From the NCBI GenBank assembly GCA_016716765.1, contig JADJVA010000020.1, forward strand, positions 1,426,001 to 1,490,000: DNA of 64,000 nucleotides, read 5' to 3'. The notes under the pieces were generated by a model. The model saw only the letters and a program-made list of their open reading frames with translations, did not search any database and was not told the origin of the DNA. This DNA is from Bdellovibrionales bacterium. Its GTDB lineage: Bacteria > Bdellovibrionota > Bdellovibrionia > Bdellovibrionales > UBA1609. The translations under genes and the position numbers were made by a program. This document shows positions 28,882-38,043 of the stretch, piece after piece. Each line of letters begins with the position of its first letter. Within the stretch, counting starts at the first letter, position 1.

Positions 28882-29376
28882 CTAGTTTCTGGGATCCTCG
28901 CCAGAGAATTTCTTCCAAAATTCGTCCGCCCGCTTTTCATACCCGATGACGTCACTGTCAAAATTTTGCTTCGCTCTCTTTGCGATAAAGAAGTGAAGTC
29001 GATTTCCGTGAATGGTATAAATCATCGGCTGAATGTCGACCTTACTTCCGGATGCCATCGCATAGGCACACCAGCCACCGTAGGTCGGCTCGTATTTGTC
29101 AGGATTCTGAACGAACTGATCTAGGTTTTGAGCTGTGGAAAAGAAATAGACGACACCCATGTACTCCAACCGCAAATCCGGTTGACCGACTTGTGGCTGA
29201 CTGCCCCCTTCCGGAAAGTAGGAGACTGGATCGTATCCTTTCAGGCCAATACCTGATTGGATGTTGTACTCTCCCACATTTCTTTCCTGTCCGACGGCTG
29301 TCATAACCGAAAGCAACCCCGCTAAGGCGATTCCCGCCAACGCCCGTAGATCCAATCTGACCTGAGAGTTATTCAT
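28882..29376 (-). CDS. Exported YHS-domain protein
   Basis: 164 aa, signal peptide (LAGIALAGLLSVMTAVG), then a YHS domain: GLKGYDPVSYFPEGG, MGVVYFFSTAQNLDQFVQNP, DKYEPTYGGWCAYAMASG. YHS domains are often linked to metal or heme handling. Ribosome site GGAGG. Only 13 bp separates it from the previous gene (29390-30142). Confidence 0.85.
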   Translation of the reverse strand: MNNSQVRLDLRALAGIALAGLLSVMTAVGQERNVGEYNIQSGIGLKGYDPVSYFPEGGSQPQVGQPDLRLEYMGVVYFFSTAQNLDQFVQNPDKYEPTYGGWCAYAMASGSKVDIQPMIYTIHGNRLHFFIAKRAKQNFDSDVIGYEKRADEFWKKFSGEDPRN

Positions 29377-29389
29377 TTCATTCCTCCAG

Positions 29390-30142
29390 TTAGTGTTTCA
29401 ACTTTAATTTGGCTTGAATTGCACCGGACACCGGAAACAGAAGGCTCTGGACTTGGAATTCCCCGTATTTCATCTCAAGCGCATTTATCAGACTGGGGAA
29501 GTACCCCGCAAAAAAGCGAATTTTACCTTGATCTCGATTAGGAAGCGATAGTTCTCGCAAGCACGAAACTGCATCTTTGGCTGATGGGCAGAGTTCGTCC
29601 ACGTCTGGATACACCATTCCTGTCGGGATTACTGGTTCCTTAAATCCGCCTGTTAGGACTGGGTGGTCGTTTTGGATAATTTCACTGCTCACATGATGCT
29701 TCAGCGCAACCAGGCTATGGCTATTCAGAGAAACAACTCCGCAGACATCTTTTGTTTTTCCATACATGGTCTCAAAATGAACACTCTGCTGCCTTGGATT
29801 CATAACCTGAACCTCAATCGACCTGGATTCGCCAGGGAGAATGGGGGTTGTCGTTTCTGCGACAAACTTCACTGCAGCATTCGATTTCAATTCGTTCATT
29901 CGAGTCATTCGGTTTCCGGTCTGACACAATTGAGTAAAGCCGACTGATGGAACTGAACCAATTGGTGCTGCCGATAGACCGTCTCCCTTTACATATATAA
30001 CCGCTGGCGAAAGCGGCATCTGTGATCCATTGGTTATTGTGAGTTCGTATTTTTCAATTGCCTGCGCGAAAGCAGTGGCCGAGACAGCCAAGCAGGTGGC
30101 CACCAAAATTCTCATGATTGTTGTTCTATTTCGAGTTGTCAT
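29390..30142 (-). CDS. Secreted Spondin_N-domain protein
   Basis: 250 aa. Signal peptide MRILVATCLAVSATAFAQA (the ATG for this is ten codons in; the annotated ATG has GGAG before it). The mature part starts with the Spondin_N pattern KYELTITNGSQMPLSPAVIYV and continues as a beta-sandwich with PILPGESRSIEV. Bacterial spondin-domain proteins are secreted and often neighbour electron-transfer genes; molecular role unknown. Confidence 0.75.
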   Translation of the reverse strand: MTTRNRTTIMRILVATCLAVSATAFAQAIEKYELTITNGSQMPLSPAVIYVKGDGLSAAPIGSVPSVGFTQLCQTGNRMTRMNELKSNAAVKFVAETTTPILPGESRSIEVQVMNPRQQSVHFETMYGKTKDVCGVVSLNSHSLVALKHHVSSEIIQNDHPVLTGGFKEPVIPTGMVYPDVDELCPSAKDAVSCLRELSLPNRDQGKIRFFAGYFPSLINALEMKYGEFQVQSLLFPVSGAIQAKLKLKH

Positions 30143-30173
30143 ACTATGATCTCCGATCTATTGAGTTATTGAG

Positions 30174-30710
30174 TTATTGAGCAATGTTATCAAAAATGAG
30201 TTCTGTTCCAGGGGCTGTTTCTCTTGGTATGTTGACCTTAAGAACCGCGAGGCCAGATGGATTCGGATCAGAATCTGGATAGGGCTCGACCGTAACGACG
30301 ACATTGTGGCCCCCATCGACCAGATTGTGGCCCAAGGTAACAAAATCAGATCCTGGTACCTGTGGAAAATTCAGAGCCAATGGTCCTGCAAATTTTCCTG
30401 CTGCATCGGAGTCGATTCCGCCGTTTGAACGAAAGAGACCGGTGGAGAACTTTTTCCCGGTGCAATCGTCGACAATCCACCCTTCGTAAACCTGATTTTT
30501 TGGCAACTCAGGCAGATCAAGTGAAAATGAGCCAGAGCCTGGATCAATAAACCAAACACCCCTATTTGTTGGTCCATTGATTTCTGTCGGCGCCGCAATC
30601 AACACTTTTCCGTTTGCGCTCTTGAGATCCATGCTTCGCCCGTTGGCAATTTGTGTTCCCAAAACCCATCCCAGCAGACCCAGGCTTATCTTTATGTAGC
30701 AATGTTTCAC
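30174..30710 (-). CDS. Secreted protein with anti-sigma-K-like (RskA) C-terminal domain
   Basis: 178 aa, GTG start with AGGAGGGG. After a leader, LDLPELPKNQVYEGWIVDD and the later FVTLGHNLVDGGHNVVVTVEP resemble the periplasmic domain found in RskA-type anti-sigma factors, but there is no cytoplasmic zinc domain or membrane helix, so it is probably a stand-alone secreted version. First gene of the redox run; its stop lies in a short TTGAGTTA repeat (30161-30181). Confidence 0.65.
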   Translation of the reverse strand: MKHCYIKISLGLLGWVLGTQIANGRSMDLKSANGKVLIAAPTEINGPTNRGVWFIDPGSGSFSLDLPELPKNQVYEGWIVDDCTGKKFSTGLFRSNGGIDSDAAGKFAGPLALNFPQVPGSDFVTLGHNLVDGGHNVVVTVEPYPDSDPNPSGLAVLKVNIPRETAPGTELIFDNIAQ

Positions 30711-30882
30711 TTTCCCCTCCTTTTATGCGTGTATTCGCACAATAGAAAGTACTTTGAAACAACCCGTGTGTAATGATTAGAGATACTTACTATTGAGATT
30801 AGCATGGCTAATCTTTAGGATCGTGAAAAGACCAGAAAGTCTACTTTCGTTTTAATCAGCGGCATGATAAACGAATTTGTAT

Positions 30883-31794
30883 ATGGCGCGAGACATCCAT
30901 GTTGATCAAATAAAGAAGCTGTGGATATTAGATCTGGTCATCCAAAAGGGTAGCCTAAGGAAGGCTGCTCTTCATGCGAAAATTTCACCCAGTGCCATTT
31001 CGCAAACTCTTTCCTCTTTGGAGCAGGCATTTGGTAAATCTTTGCTTATCCGCGATCGTGGAAAGGCAATTCCGACCCAAGATGCATTAGCAATTCTCGA
31101 AATCGTAAGGCCTGCATTTGATGCGTTTGATCGTTTGCGATTTTACACCGGTGCACCTGCTCCAAAGATGAGTTGGCTAAATTTTGGAACCTATGAAAGT
31201 ATAGCAATGGATCTATTGCCTGGTTTGATTCACAGCTTGAGGGAGAAACTGCCGGATCTGAGGCTTGGACTTCGGATCAGCAGGACTTCTCACCTTCTTA
31301 CAATGGTGCGAAAGGGCGAACTCTGCTCTGCATTGATCGCTGAGGTCGATGATCTCCAGCGATTTTATGTGAAGGATGTTTCAGAAGATAGGTTGGGTTT
31401 GTATGTTTCGAAGGTCCACCCCATTTCAAATTACGGATGGAGCGCCATTCAGGAGTTTGGCTTCGGCTCTTTAGCCCCTGGTAAAGATGGCCTCCCGAGA
31501 TATTTCACAAAGTTCGTCCGGCAACACGAACTCACAAAGCCTACGATATTGAGTGATAGCTTTGAAACTCTCCGTGCGGCAGCGGCGGCCGGCTCTATTG
31601 TAGCGGTTCTTCCCAACCGCGTGGCAAAGAGACTTGATGATTTAATTGAGATTTCACCAAAACGATCTAACGGAAAACTACCAAAGGAGACGGGACAACA
31701 CAGGATCTACGTTGTCAGTCAGACAAACTGTGACAGAGCTGAAGCAGACTTTATTGCGGAAGTAGCAGGAAAACTCCTGAGCGATCATCGTTAG
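30883..31794 (+). CDS. LysR-family transcriptional regulator
   Basis: 303 aa. N-terminal winged helix: LVIQKGSLRKAALHAKISPSAISQ followed by LEQAFGKSLLIRDRG, then a substrate-binding-like domain. An upstream TTG at 30877 is also possible. It is transcribed away from the redox run, sharing a 170-bp intergenic region, so it is the likely regulator of that run; the inducer is unknown. Confidence 0.88.
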   Translation: MARDIHVDQIKKLWILDLVIQKGSLRKAALHAKISPSAISQTLSSLEQAFGKSLLIRDRGKAIPTQDALAILEIVRPAFDAFDRLRFYTGAPAPKMSWLNFGTYESIAMDLLPGLIHSLREKLPDLRLGLRISRTSHLLTMVRKGELCSALIAEVDDLQRFYVKDVSEDRLGLYVSKVHPISNYGWSAIQEFGFGSLAPGKDGLPRYFTKFVRQHELTKPTILSDSFETLRAAAAAGSIVAVLPNRVAKRLDDLIEISPKRSNGKLPKETGQHRIYVVSQTNCDRAEADFIAEVAGKLLSDHR

Positions 31795-31905
31795 ACGCTG
31801 GTGGAGACAAGCTGCTGAATTCAGAACCGAATGCATAGTTTGAGCGACCTGACCCATCCCTCGAAAATAACTGGAGCCTCTCGCAAAATTGGTCGCGTCC
31901 CTTAT

Positions 31906-32166
31906 TTACTTTTTTACTTCAACGGCGGGATATTCTTCAAAGTACTTTTCGCCATTCACACCGTAGTAAATGACCTTACGTCCGACAAAATCAGCATCGT
32001 ACCCAATGACTCCGGCTTGCCATGCGGATTGCAGAAACTCAGGAAACGTACTTCGACCCTCTTGATCAGTCCTAATCGCGGCAAGGAGAGCCTCGAGATT
32101 AAACTTTGGAATTTCATGAGTGCCCGTTACAAGAGGGCTTCCTTGTTGATCGCACTGCCAGCACAA
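31906..32166 (-). CDS. DUF1398-like protein, possibly truncated
   Basis: 86 aa with STFPEFLQSAWQAGVIGYDA and KVIYYGVNGEKYFEEYP, the DUF1398 core. Only a TTG start is available and a stop (TAG) lies just upstream in frame, so the N-terminus may be missing. Role of the family unknown. Confidence 0.55.
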   Translation of the reverse strand: MCWQCDQQGSPLVTGTHEIPKFNLEALLAAIRTDQEGRSTFPEFLQSAWQAGVIGYDADFVGRKVIYYGVNGEKYFEEYPAVEVKK

Positions 32167-32636
32167 GCGCTAGAAGCTGAGTTTTATCTCCCATCTCACT
32201 TACAAAAACCAAAATAAACGAATTGATTACCGCTTCTATGAAAACCTCACTTGAACCGAATTTTAGTCAATATGCAAAGTAGATGGTTCGAAACAAAGAT
32301 TCAAGAGTTCAGTTGGCTCGAATGTTTTAGAAATTGGCGGAGAGAAGTCGGCGAATTTAGAACTGAAGCAATTTTGTGGGCCGCTTAACAGTCAACCCTC
32401 TGATACTCCACGACAAGATTCTGGTTCCCAATTTTGCAAATTCTGGTTCCGCGATGAAGCGATTCTGCTTCCCATTGTGGTTCAGAATATGAAGAGTGGC
32501 TCCCTGGGGACAAAAATGTCATCGACCAGCGGTCTTTTTGAGAGCCAATAGCTTTTGGGACGGCCAAAACTCGCTTGAGAGAACTACATCGAACGCTAAG
32601 TCAGGACAAAAAAATTAATAGACTGTTTTAACGGAC
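32167..32636. other. Intergenic region without recognised gene
   Basis: 470 bp. No convincing ORF. Contains an imperfect direct repeat of ATTCTGGTTCC (near 32420 and 32440, and a variant near 32461). May be debris of an older gene or element. Confidence 0.5.
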
Positions 32637-33443
32637 TCATTGAATCAATTTATAGAAATCGAAATTCAATACATAGCCAGTTTCAACTTTAGATTCACCA
32701 ACAATACTGACTGTCTTTTTGAGCGTATCGAGAATTGCTTCCTTTACTCGAAATGCGCCGTCATGGGATATGCTCAGACAGGCTGAATAATGCAGGTCCT
32801 CTTTGTTAAGAAATTGTAGGTTGGAAATACAGTGCATTCTCCAGTTGATATGATGCTTGAGAATCATTTCAGATTCATTCCCAAGATGAACATGGCGTGG
32901 CCCAGGCAGGAGAAGGTCCTTCTCACTCTTGAGCACTCCAATTCTCAAAAGAAACTCCACAATCTCGGCAACGCGCACCCTTGGGAGACGAAGGGCTTCC
33001 GCAAGCGATGGGACGGTCCGATAGTTGGGAAGAGAGCATAGAACGTGTGCGGCTCCATAAACGGCGCTTGAATAGAAGTGCTCCCTGTCTTTCTCCGAAA
33101 TCGCATTATCGACATTAAGTCGCTTACTAATATTTAATCTCTCATCTCGCATTTTTTGAATTTTGGATTCAAAACGCTTCTTCAGTTTCGACGAACCAGC
33201 CCGATCTTGGAGCAATAGCAAAATAAAATATTCGCCCTCCTCCTCTGTGTGTCCAAAGAATGTGTTTATGGCCTCAGCCTGTTCAAGTGAAAACTCAGCT
33301 TTGCCTTTGAGGACTTGAGATACATACGTGGTGTGGATTTGAATTGCTGCTGCTAACTCTTTACGTGAACCAGAGCGGCTTCCTTCCGGTCCAAGCCGCG
33401 AGATTAAATATGCTCTGTAACTTAGAAATTCCCAGACCTGCAT
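32637..33443 (-). CDS. TIGR02147-family protein (probable regulator)
   Basis: 268 aa. N-terminal helix-turn-helix-like part: SRKELAAAIQIHTTYVSQVL followed by GKAEFSLEQAEAINTFFGH. The C-terminal DUF4423-like domain follows. This family is strongly expanded in Bdellovibrio and Fibrobacter-type genomes and supports the assignment of the window. Divergent from the secreted protein at 33593, with an AT-rich 150-bp space between them. Confidence 0.85.
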   Translation of the reverse strand: MQVWEFLSYRAYLISRLGPEGSRSGSRKELAAAIQIHTTYVSQVLKGKAEFSLEQAEAINTFFGHTEEEGEYFILLLLQDRAGSSKLKKRFESKIQKMRDERLNISKRLNVDNAISEKDREHFYSSAVYGAAHVLCSLPNYRTVPSLAEALRLPRVRVAEIVEFLLRIGVLKSEKDLLLPGPRHVHLGNESEMILKHHINWRMHCISNLQFLNKEDLHYSACLSISHDGAFRVKEAILDTLKKTVSIVGESKVETGYVLNFDFYKLIQ

Positions 33444-33592
33444 TCAACAATGATATCAATGTCTTGTACGTAAATAAATAAAAACTCTTATTAAAGCATG
33501 ATAATTTATCAAATTAATCTATAAATATTGATGCATTGCATACATATTGGCCTCAGAAACGCGGCGACAACCGCAAAACAAAGGAGTACGAA

Positions 33593-34006
33593 ATGAAAAA
33601 GGTAGTTTTGGCAATGGCGCTTGTGATGTTTGGAACAGCAGCCAACGCTATGAGTCCTGGCCGTTATGAACAGAAGCTCGGCGATGGTTCGACAGATATT
33701 CTGTTAATCAATCAAGACGGCTCCATGAGCATAGAGCAAACCAGGCAGATTGGCGGTCCAGGTGGGATTTCCAATGAGGGCGTAGTTCCCTATCCAACTG
33801 TGTGCCGAGTGAAAACGTGGGGCAAATTTGTTTCACAGGACGCACAGTACATTCAGTATCAAGCGAAGTATATGCACCAGACAGACTTGCCGGGCCTTCG
33901 AGAGACAGAAGAACATTGTGACCGATACATCGGGGAATTCAATGGCCGTGCGCTTACAGGTCAAGTTCGATTTTCCCTCAAAAAGTCTGATTACACTCGA
34001 AAGTAA
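33593..34006 (+). CDS. Small secreted protein sharing a domain with the next gene
   Basis: 137 aa from ATG 33593 (AAGGAG seven bases upstream). Signal peptide MKKVVLAMALVMFGTAANA. The mature protein is a single ~115-residue domain: SPGRYEQKLGDGSTDILLIN, IEQTRQIGGPGG, VVPYPTVCRVKTWGKF, GLRETEEHCDRYIGEF and a basic end. The same domain, with both Cys conserved, forms the C-terminus of the 34100-35575 protein. No known family recognised. Confidence 0.75.
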   Translation: MKKVVLAMALVMFGTAANAMSPGRYEQKLGDGSTDILLINQDGSMSIEQTRQIGGPGGISNEGVVPYPTVCRVKTWGKFVSQDAQYIQYQAKYMHQTDLPGLRETEEHCDRYIGEFNGRALTGQVRFSLKKSDYTRK

Positions 34007-34099
34007 TCCGTCCTATGAATAGCTCGGCATCCGCGAATAGCAACGGCGATTCCGAGCTACCTAATTTTAAGCACAATGGTTGCACTAATGAGGCTAGTT

Positions 34100-35575
34100 A
34101 TGGGTTCAATAAGGTTAAAAATCGCTATTATCGCGCTTATCGGCGTTACGATCATGTCCTGCACAAGGAATGTGACGAATAACGTCCCTGGTGCCAATCC
34201 TTCGACACCTAAATCCCAACCTTCCGGCCAAACGACCGCACCGAATGGGCAGTCTGAATATGGCGGCGTTATCAATGGTGGAGGCGGGAAAGGCGTACTT
34301 TGCAAAAAGAAAGATGGCCAGACCCTTGAAACGCTAGACCTCTATGAAGCTCGGACCCTTTATCATCTTACACTGCTTAATCTGGGGACTTCTGAAGAGA
34401 CCGCGAAGGGAAAACTTGCAGAGCTTTTGGCTCGCCACTTTTGGAACCCATATAACGTCGAGATCTCGCTGTTCACAAGATACATGAAAGATTCGATGAT
34501 TCAGGAATTTTTGAGCAACATTCGCTTCATTGAGTCAGGCAAAAAACTCAAGCTGGTAAACGATTCGTTTGAACCGACATTAGAAAACGGGTGTGAATCG
34601 GTTCAGATTGCATTCTACTACGATGAAAGCGTTCTGCTTGTAGATAAAGCTCTCTGGGAACAATTGAACTGGACTAACAAAATGGCTCTCATTGCACATG
34701 AAGCTTTGTACTTTTTGGCTCGTCAGAGTGGAACCAAGAATTCAATGAGCACCCGCAAGCTCGTTGGGTTGTTATTTTCTACAAAAGGGCTGCGGCCTTT
34801 GGCTGACGGTTCTCCGCGTGATTCTAAGAATTTCTTGGATTGCAAAGTAGAATCTAATGGCTTTTCTCGCGGGCATTTCTTTATGTACCCAGGGCAAGAT
34901 CAAGATGGGACAAAAGGAATCGATTTGCTGTTCTTTGACCTGGGAACTGACGGCTCCTTGTTCAGGACGTCAGCGTTTGCGACAGATCTTTCCTTCGTTC
35001 AAATTCAGTCACCCCGATTCCTTGGCGTGCGAGAAGCTGCATTGATTAAAGATACGTATCTGGTTCGAGATCGAATCCGCCTGAACTTCAAAGGCATACG
35101 CGATGGTAGCCTCAAGGCTGACCTAAGAATTTTGCAAGGTGCGGGAAGTTCTATTGCGGCAAATTTTGATGTCACTTGTCCATTGCCCGCCGACTTCTCT
35201 GGCTTAGAGCCACAAGATACCGAGCCAGGTCGATTTGAACAAAAACACGGAGATGGTTCTATTGATGTTCTGACAATCAATCGCAATGGCTCTTTGATTT
35301 TAGAACAAACGCGCCAATTGGGTGGAACGGGTGGTGTCACCAACTTCGGCGTGGCTCCCTACCCAACAGTTTGCCGTTACAAAGAGTTCGGCATGATTCT
35401 TTCTCAGAATGACAACGAGATTCAGTACATGGTTACTTCCGGTGAGCTTGGCGATCTACAAGGACTTCGTGATACGCAACATTGCACTAGCTACATCGAT
35501 GCCTTTAACAGGGAAGCTGCTGATGGTTCGCTTCGGTTTACAATTCGGAAGTCCGAATTCATCAAGGTTCAATAA
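34100..35575 (+). CDS. Lipoprotein with C-terminal copy of the 33593 domain
   Basis: 491 aa. Start chosen at the third ATG (34100), which has AGG six bases before; ATGs at 34076 and 34088 are in frame. Leader ends IGVTIMSCTRN (lipobox). After a Pro/Ser/Thr-rich linker comes GGVINGGGGKGVLCKKKDG, then a central ~270-residue domain with ALIAHEALYFLARQSG (an HExxx-like helix but with no full HExxH). The last ~115 residues repeat the small protein upstream: GRFEQKHGDGSIDVLTIN, LEQTRQLGGTGG, VAPYPTVCRYKEFG. Likely surface or periplasmic. Confidence 0.75.
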   Translation: MGSIRLKIAIIALIGVTIMSCTRNVTNNVPGANPSTPKSQPSGQTTAPNGQSEYGGVINGGGGKGVLCKKKDGQTLETLDLYEARTLYHLTLLNLGTSEETAKGKLAELLARHFWNPYNVEISLFTRYMKDSMIQEFLSNIRFIESGKKLKLVNDSFEPTLENGCESVQIAFYYDESVLLVDKALWEQLNWTNKMALIAHEALYFLARQSGTKNSMSTRKLVGLLFSTKGLRPLADGSPRDSKNFLDCKVESNGFSRGHFFMYPGQDQDGTKGIDLLFFDLGTDGSLFRTSAFATDLSFVQIQSPRFLGVREAALIKDTYLVRDRIRLNFKGIRDGSLKADLRILQGAGSSIAANFDVTCPLPADFSGLEPQDTEPGRFEQKHGDGSIDVLTINRNGSLILEQTRQLGGTGGVTNFGVAPYPTVCRYKEFGMILSQNDNEIQYMVTSGELGDLQGLRDTQHCTSYIDAFNREAADGSLRFTIRKSEFIKVQ

Positions 35576-35595
35576 TAGAAAAGAATCGCTCCTTA

Positions 35596-35793
35596 TTACC
35601 AAGTGAAGGTGTACTGCCCATCAACGTAGAAAATTTGCCCATAGATTGTGGCTGTTGACCCATTGTCGAGAACCACTTCGAGCTTTCCGTCGTAACAAAC
35701 GGGAGCAATGCCAACGCTGGCGGTGTCAGGCATACCGAGACCGTTCCACCTTATGTGATCGCGCCAAGGGAGTTGATCACAAAAATGCCAAGA
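35596..35793 (-). pseudogene. 3' fragment of a lost gene
   Basis: An open frame with a strongly gene-like C-terminus (WRDHIRWNGLGMPDTASVGI ... TIYGQIFYVDGQYTFTW) but no start. A transposase fragment on the other strand begins where it is cut. Looks like the tail of a secreted-protein gene interrupted by an insertion. Confidence 0.45.
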
Positions 35794-35930
35794 TTAGTTT
35801 GGCCCGGAAAATTGCTTCGATTGCATTGTGCCTCCTGAAAAACAACGACAAGTACAACGAAAACTATTCTGATTATTTAAAGGAGCGCAAGAAGTTACGA
35901 AAAGAATTTCTTGAACAAAACTTCGGATGA
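35757..35930 (+). pseudogene. C-terminal fragment of an IS110-type transposase
   Basis: GVDHKNAKISLARKIASIAL followed by CLLKNNDKYNENYSDYLKE is like the last 50 residues of IS110/IS116/IS902 transposases. The rest of the element is missing. Confidence 0.5.
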
Positions 35931-36400
35931 AGTTCAAGGTGCAGGATAAGGCCCAATATTTTCTTGACGGTCTAACGATAAAATACGTCCATTTGAAGAC
36001 TGGCACGCCTGCGCTTTTAATCCAGCATTGTTATGGCGCGAAATATCCAATGGAGCGGCATTATTATAAGTTGTCAGCCATCCCGAAGGGGACTTGGAGT
36101 CTGAAGAGGCCCAAGCAGAAGAATGAATGCGCTAGAAGCATAAATCCGATCAAAACAATGGAAGAGGTTCATAGAAAAACTTCCATGCATATTCGAACAA
36201 GAAAGATACTAGACACGACGACCGGGGATGCAAGCCTCAGATCTCAGTTTAGCCCAAGAAATTGGGACATGGAATACTATTACCTGAAGAAGCTTGCTTT
36301 CTTACAGAAGAGTTGGCGGATTCTGGAACCCGCTTTACATTTCAATAAGTTAGGTTTTACCGAAGCGAGTGTCTCCCAAAATCGTAATTTCGTCATGTGA
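35927..36400 (+). CDS. ORF of doubtful status, 157 aa
   Basis: Its ATG overlaps the stop of the transposase fragment (ATGA). Basic, with no recognisable domain, and ends inside the putative attachment repeat at 36393-36405. May be debris of the same insertion rather than a real gene. Confidence 0.25.
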   Translation: MKFKVQDKAQYFLDGLTIKYVHLKTGTPALLIQHCYGAKYPMERHYYKLSAIPKGTWSLKRPKQKNECARSINPIKTMEEVHRKTSMHIRTRKILDTTTGDASLRSQFSPRNWDMEYYYLKKLAFLQKSWRILEPALHFNKLGFTEASVSQNRNFVM

Positions 36401-36405
36401 CGTCA
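36393..36405. repeat. Possible left attachment site (13-bp direct repeat with 56893-56905)
   Basis: TCATGTGACGTCA here and at 56893, in the same orientation, 20.5 kb apart. Flanks show more likeness (AAATCRTAA before, TCGGCGA after). It lies just beside the integrase side of the suspected island, where an att site is expected. Confidence 0.45.
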
Positions 36406-36716
36406 TTGCCTCTCGGCGATTTTAATAACCTCAATTTGATGAGTCCATTTTTTTGATAGTACTCCTCCCTTATCAGTTCAGCAGTTCGATCTAAATCAGC
36501 TTCATACTCCTCGACAGTAATTCCAGGAGACTCTTCCTGGATCGTACGCCAGTGATCCTCCCACTCCTCTTTTTCTAGTTTTTTAATCAAACGCTTTAAC
36601 GCGGCTAGATGGCCACTCGGAAGTGAAACGATCTCTTTGATTCTGCCCATAGCAATCGACCTAGCTTCATTGTAGCCAGCACGAAAATTTGAAATATCCG
36701 TTTCAGTCATACTCAA
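36393..36716 (-). CDS. Small acidic hypothetical protein beside the integrase
   Basis: 107 aa, helical, with no recognised family. Its start overlaps the integrase stop by four bases (ATGA), so it is coupled to it and probably part of the mobile element. Its 3' end covers the putative attachment repeat. Confidence 0.6.
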   Translation of the reverse strand: MSMTETDISNFRAGYNEARSIAMGRIKEIVSLPSGHLAALKRLIKKLEKEEWEDHWRTIQEESPGITVEEYEADLDRTAELIREEYYQKNGLIKLRLLKSPRGNDVT

Positions 36717-37692
36717 CTCCTATCTCCAAATAGCTTAACAACCTTTGCCATTGCCTCGTCGGCAGTAGTGAACTTCAACGAATCAGTGACACCTTCAACC
36801 TCAACCCCTGCCAAACGAATATATCGCTGCATGGTTTCGAGTTCCTTCCATCCACATATCTTCATCACCCTTGCGGCCTCGACGCCATTACGGAGCAGCT
36901 GTGTGGCAAAACAGGCGCGCAGCGCGTGAAAGTTCACTTCGGGGATTCCAATCAGTTTGCAGAACTCTCTCAGTACCCGTGCTTGTGACCCACGCTCCCA
37001 GTTGGTGATTCGCGGTAGGACGTAATTTGATGTTGCCGAATGCTTCGCTCGAAGCTCTTTCAGCAGTCTCGCAAGTTCGTCATTGATCGGCACTTCGCGC
37101 CAGTATCCGCCCTTTGTCGGTCCGATTCGTTTGAACCTGCCGTTGTATGACTTATTGATAAAAAGTCTCCGGCTATCAAGATCAACGTCACTCCATTCGA
37201 GAGCCAAGGCTTCACCGCTGCGGGTTCCAGTATGAAGACTGAATAACCAAATTGGATACCAGGGGTGGTTGTAACCTTGGGCTGCTTCTAGCAATTTTCT
37301 GATCTGCTGTAGATTGAGAATTGGCTTTTGCTTTTCGTGTTTGCGGCCGACCAGGGGGACGTCTTTCGCGGGACTATGCTGGATCCCTTTAATTCGGCCA
37401 GCAGTGATTGCCCAATCGTAGATCGTGTTCAGTGCACTTCTTAGCTTAAGTTGAACTCCACGCGACTTTCCCATCTCGAAATGAATATGGTGCAAACGCT
37501 GAACTATTTCAGTGGCGGTAATCTCAGACGCTGATCGCTTCCACCAGTCAGAGATGTACTTGCGAAGCACCTGACCGTAATCATCGAGCGTGGATTTTGT
37601 AATTACTCGAACGGTAAAAATTCTGTTTGTCACAACCCCGGTCTCCCAGTCTTCAATGATCTGACCAAGTGCGGAGCCCAAGTATTTAGAGT
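36713..37692 (-). pseudogene. Tyrosine recombinase (integrase), catalytic part, separated from its N-terminus
   Basis: About 325 residues of a phage-type integrase: SAM-like core-binding part from SALGQIIEDWETG, then catalytic Arg in LFSLHTGTRSGEALALEW, His-x-x-Arg in VNFHALRACFATQLL, Trp in MKICGWKELE, and Tyr in TMQRYIRLAG. All catalytic residues are present. An IS3-type element at 37693-38918 has cut the gene; the N-terminal piece is at 38919-39122. The frame now runs 109 bases into the insertion, so a chimeric protein could in principle still be made. Confidence 0.9.
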
Positions 37693-37752
37693 TCCCCAAA
37701 AATAGTGGACAGTTTTCTTCGAGCGGTTTAAACAAACCGATGGGAGATAACA

Positions 37753-38037
37753 ATGAGTTCAAAGAGAAGGGTTTTTTCAGAAGAGTATAAGGCCAAGCCA
37801 TTGATTTAGCAGAGAAAATGGGAACAACAAAGGCCTCACAAGATCTAGGTATAAATCCGGCAAATATTCGTCGATGGAAAATCGAAGCGCAATCAGGTCG
37901 CGCCGCTGCGAGCGGCGCAGAAACTATGAAGAACTGGAGCTTGAGGTTCGAGAACTCAGAAAGGAAAATAGTATTTGAACAAAGTCAGCGATGTTCTAAA
38001 AAAAGCCTAGGATCATATCAAAGGATCAAATGAGAAA
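37753..38037 (+). pseudogene. IS3 orfA remnant
   Basis: Begins SSKRRVFSEEYKAK, then a frameshift, then MGTTKASQDLGINPANIRRW, the helix-turn-helix of IS3 OrfA. Stops and a frameshift prevent a complete product. Confidence 0.8.
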
Positions 38038-38043
38038 TTCCAA

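Noticed and set aside
31831..32217. Plus-strand ORF of 128 codons
   Set aside because: Antisense to the DUF1398-like gene, with no features of its own.
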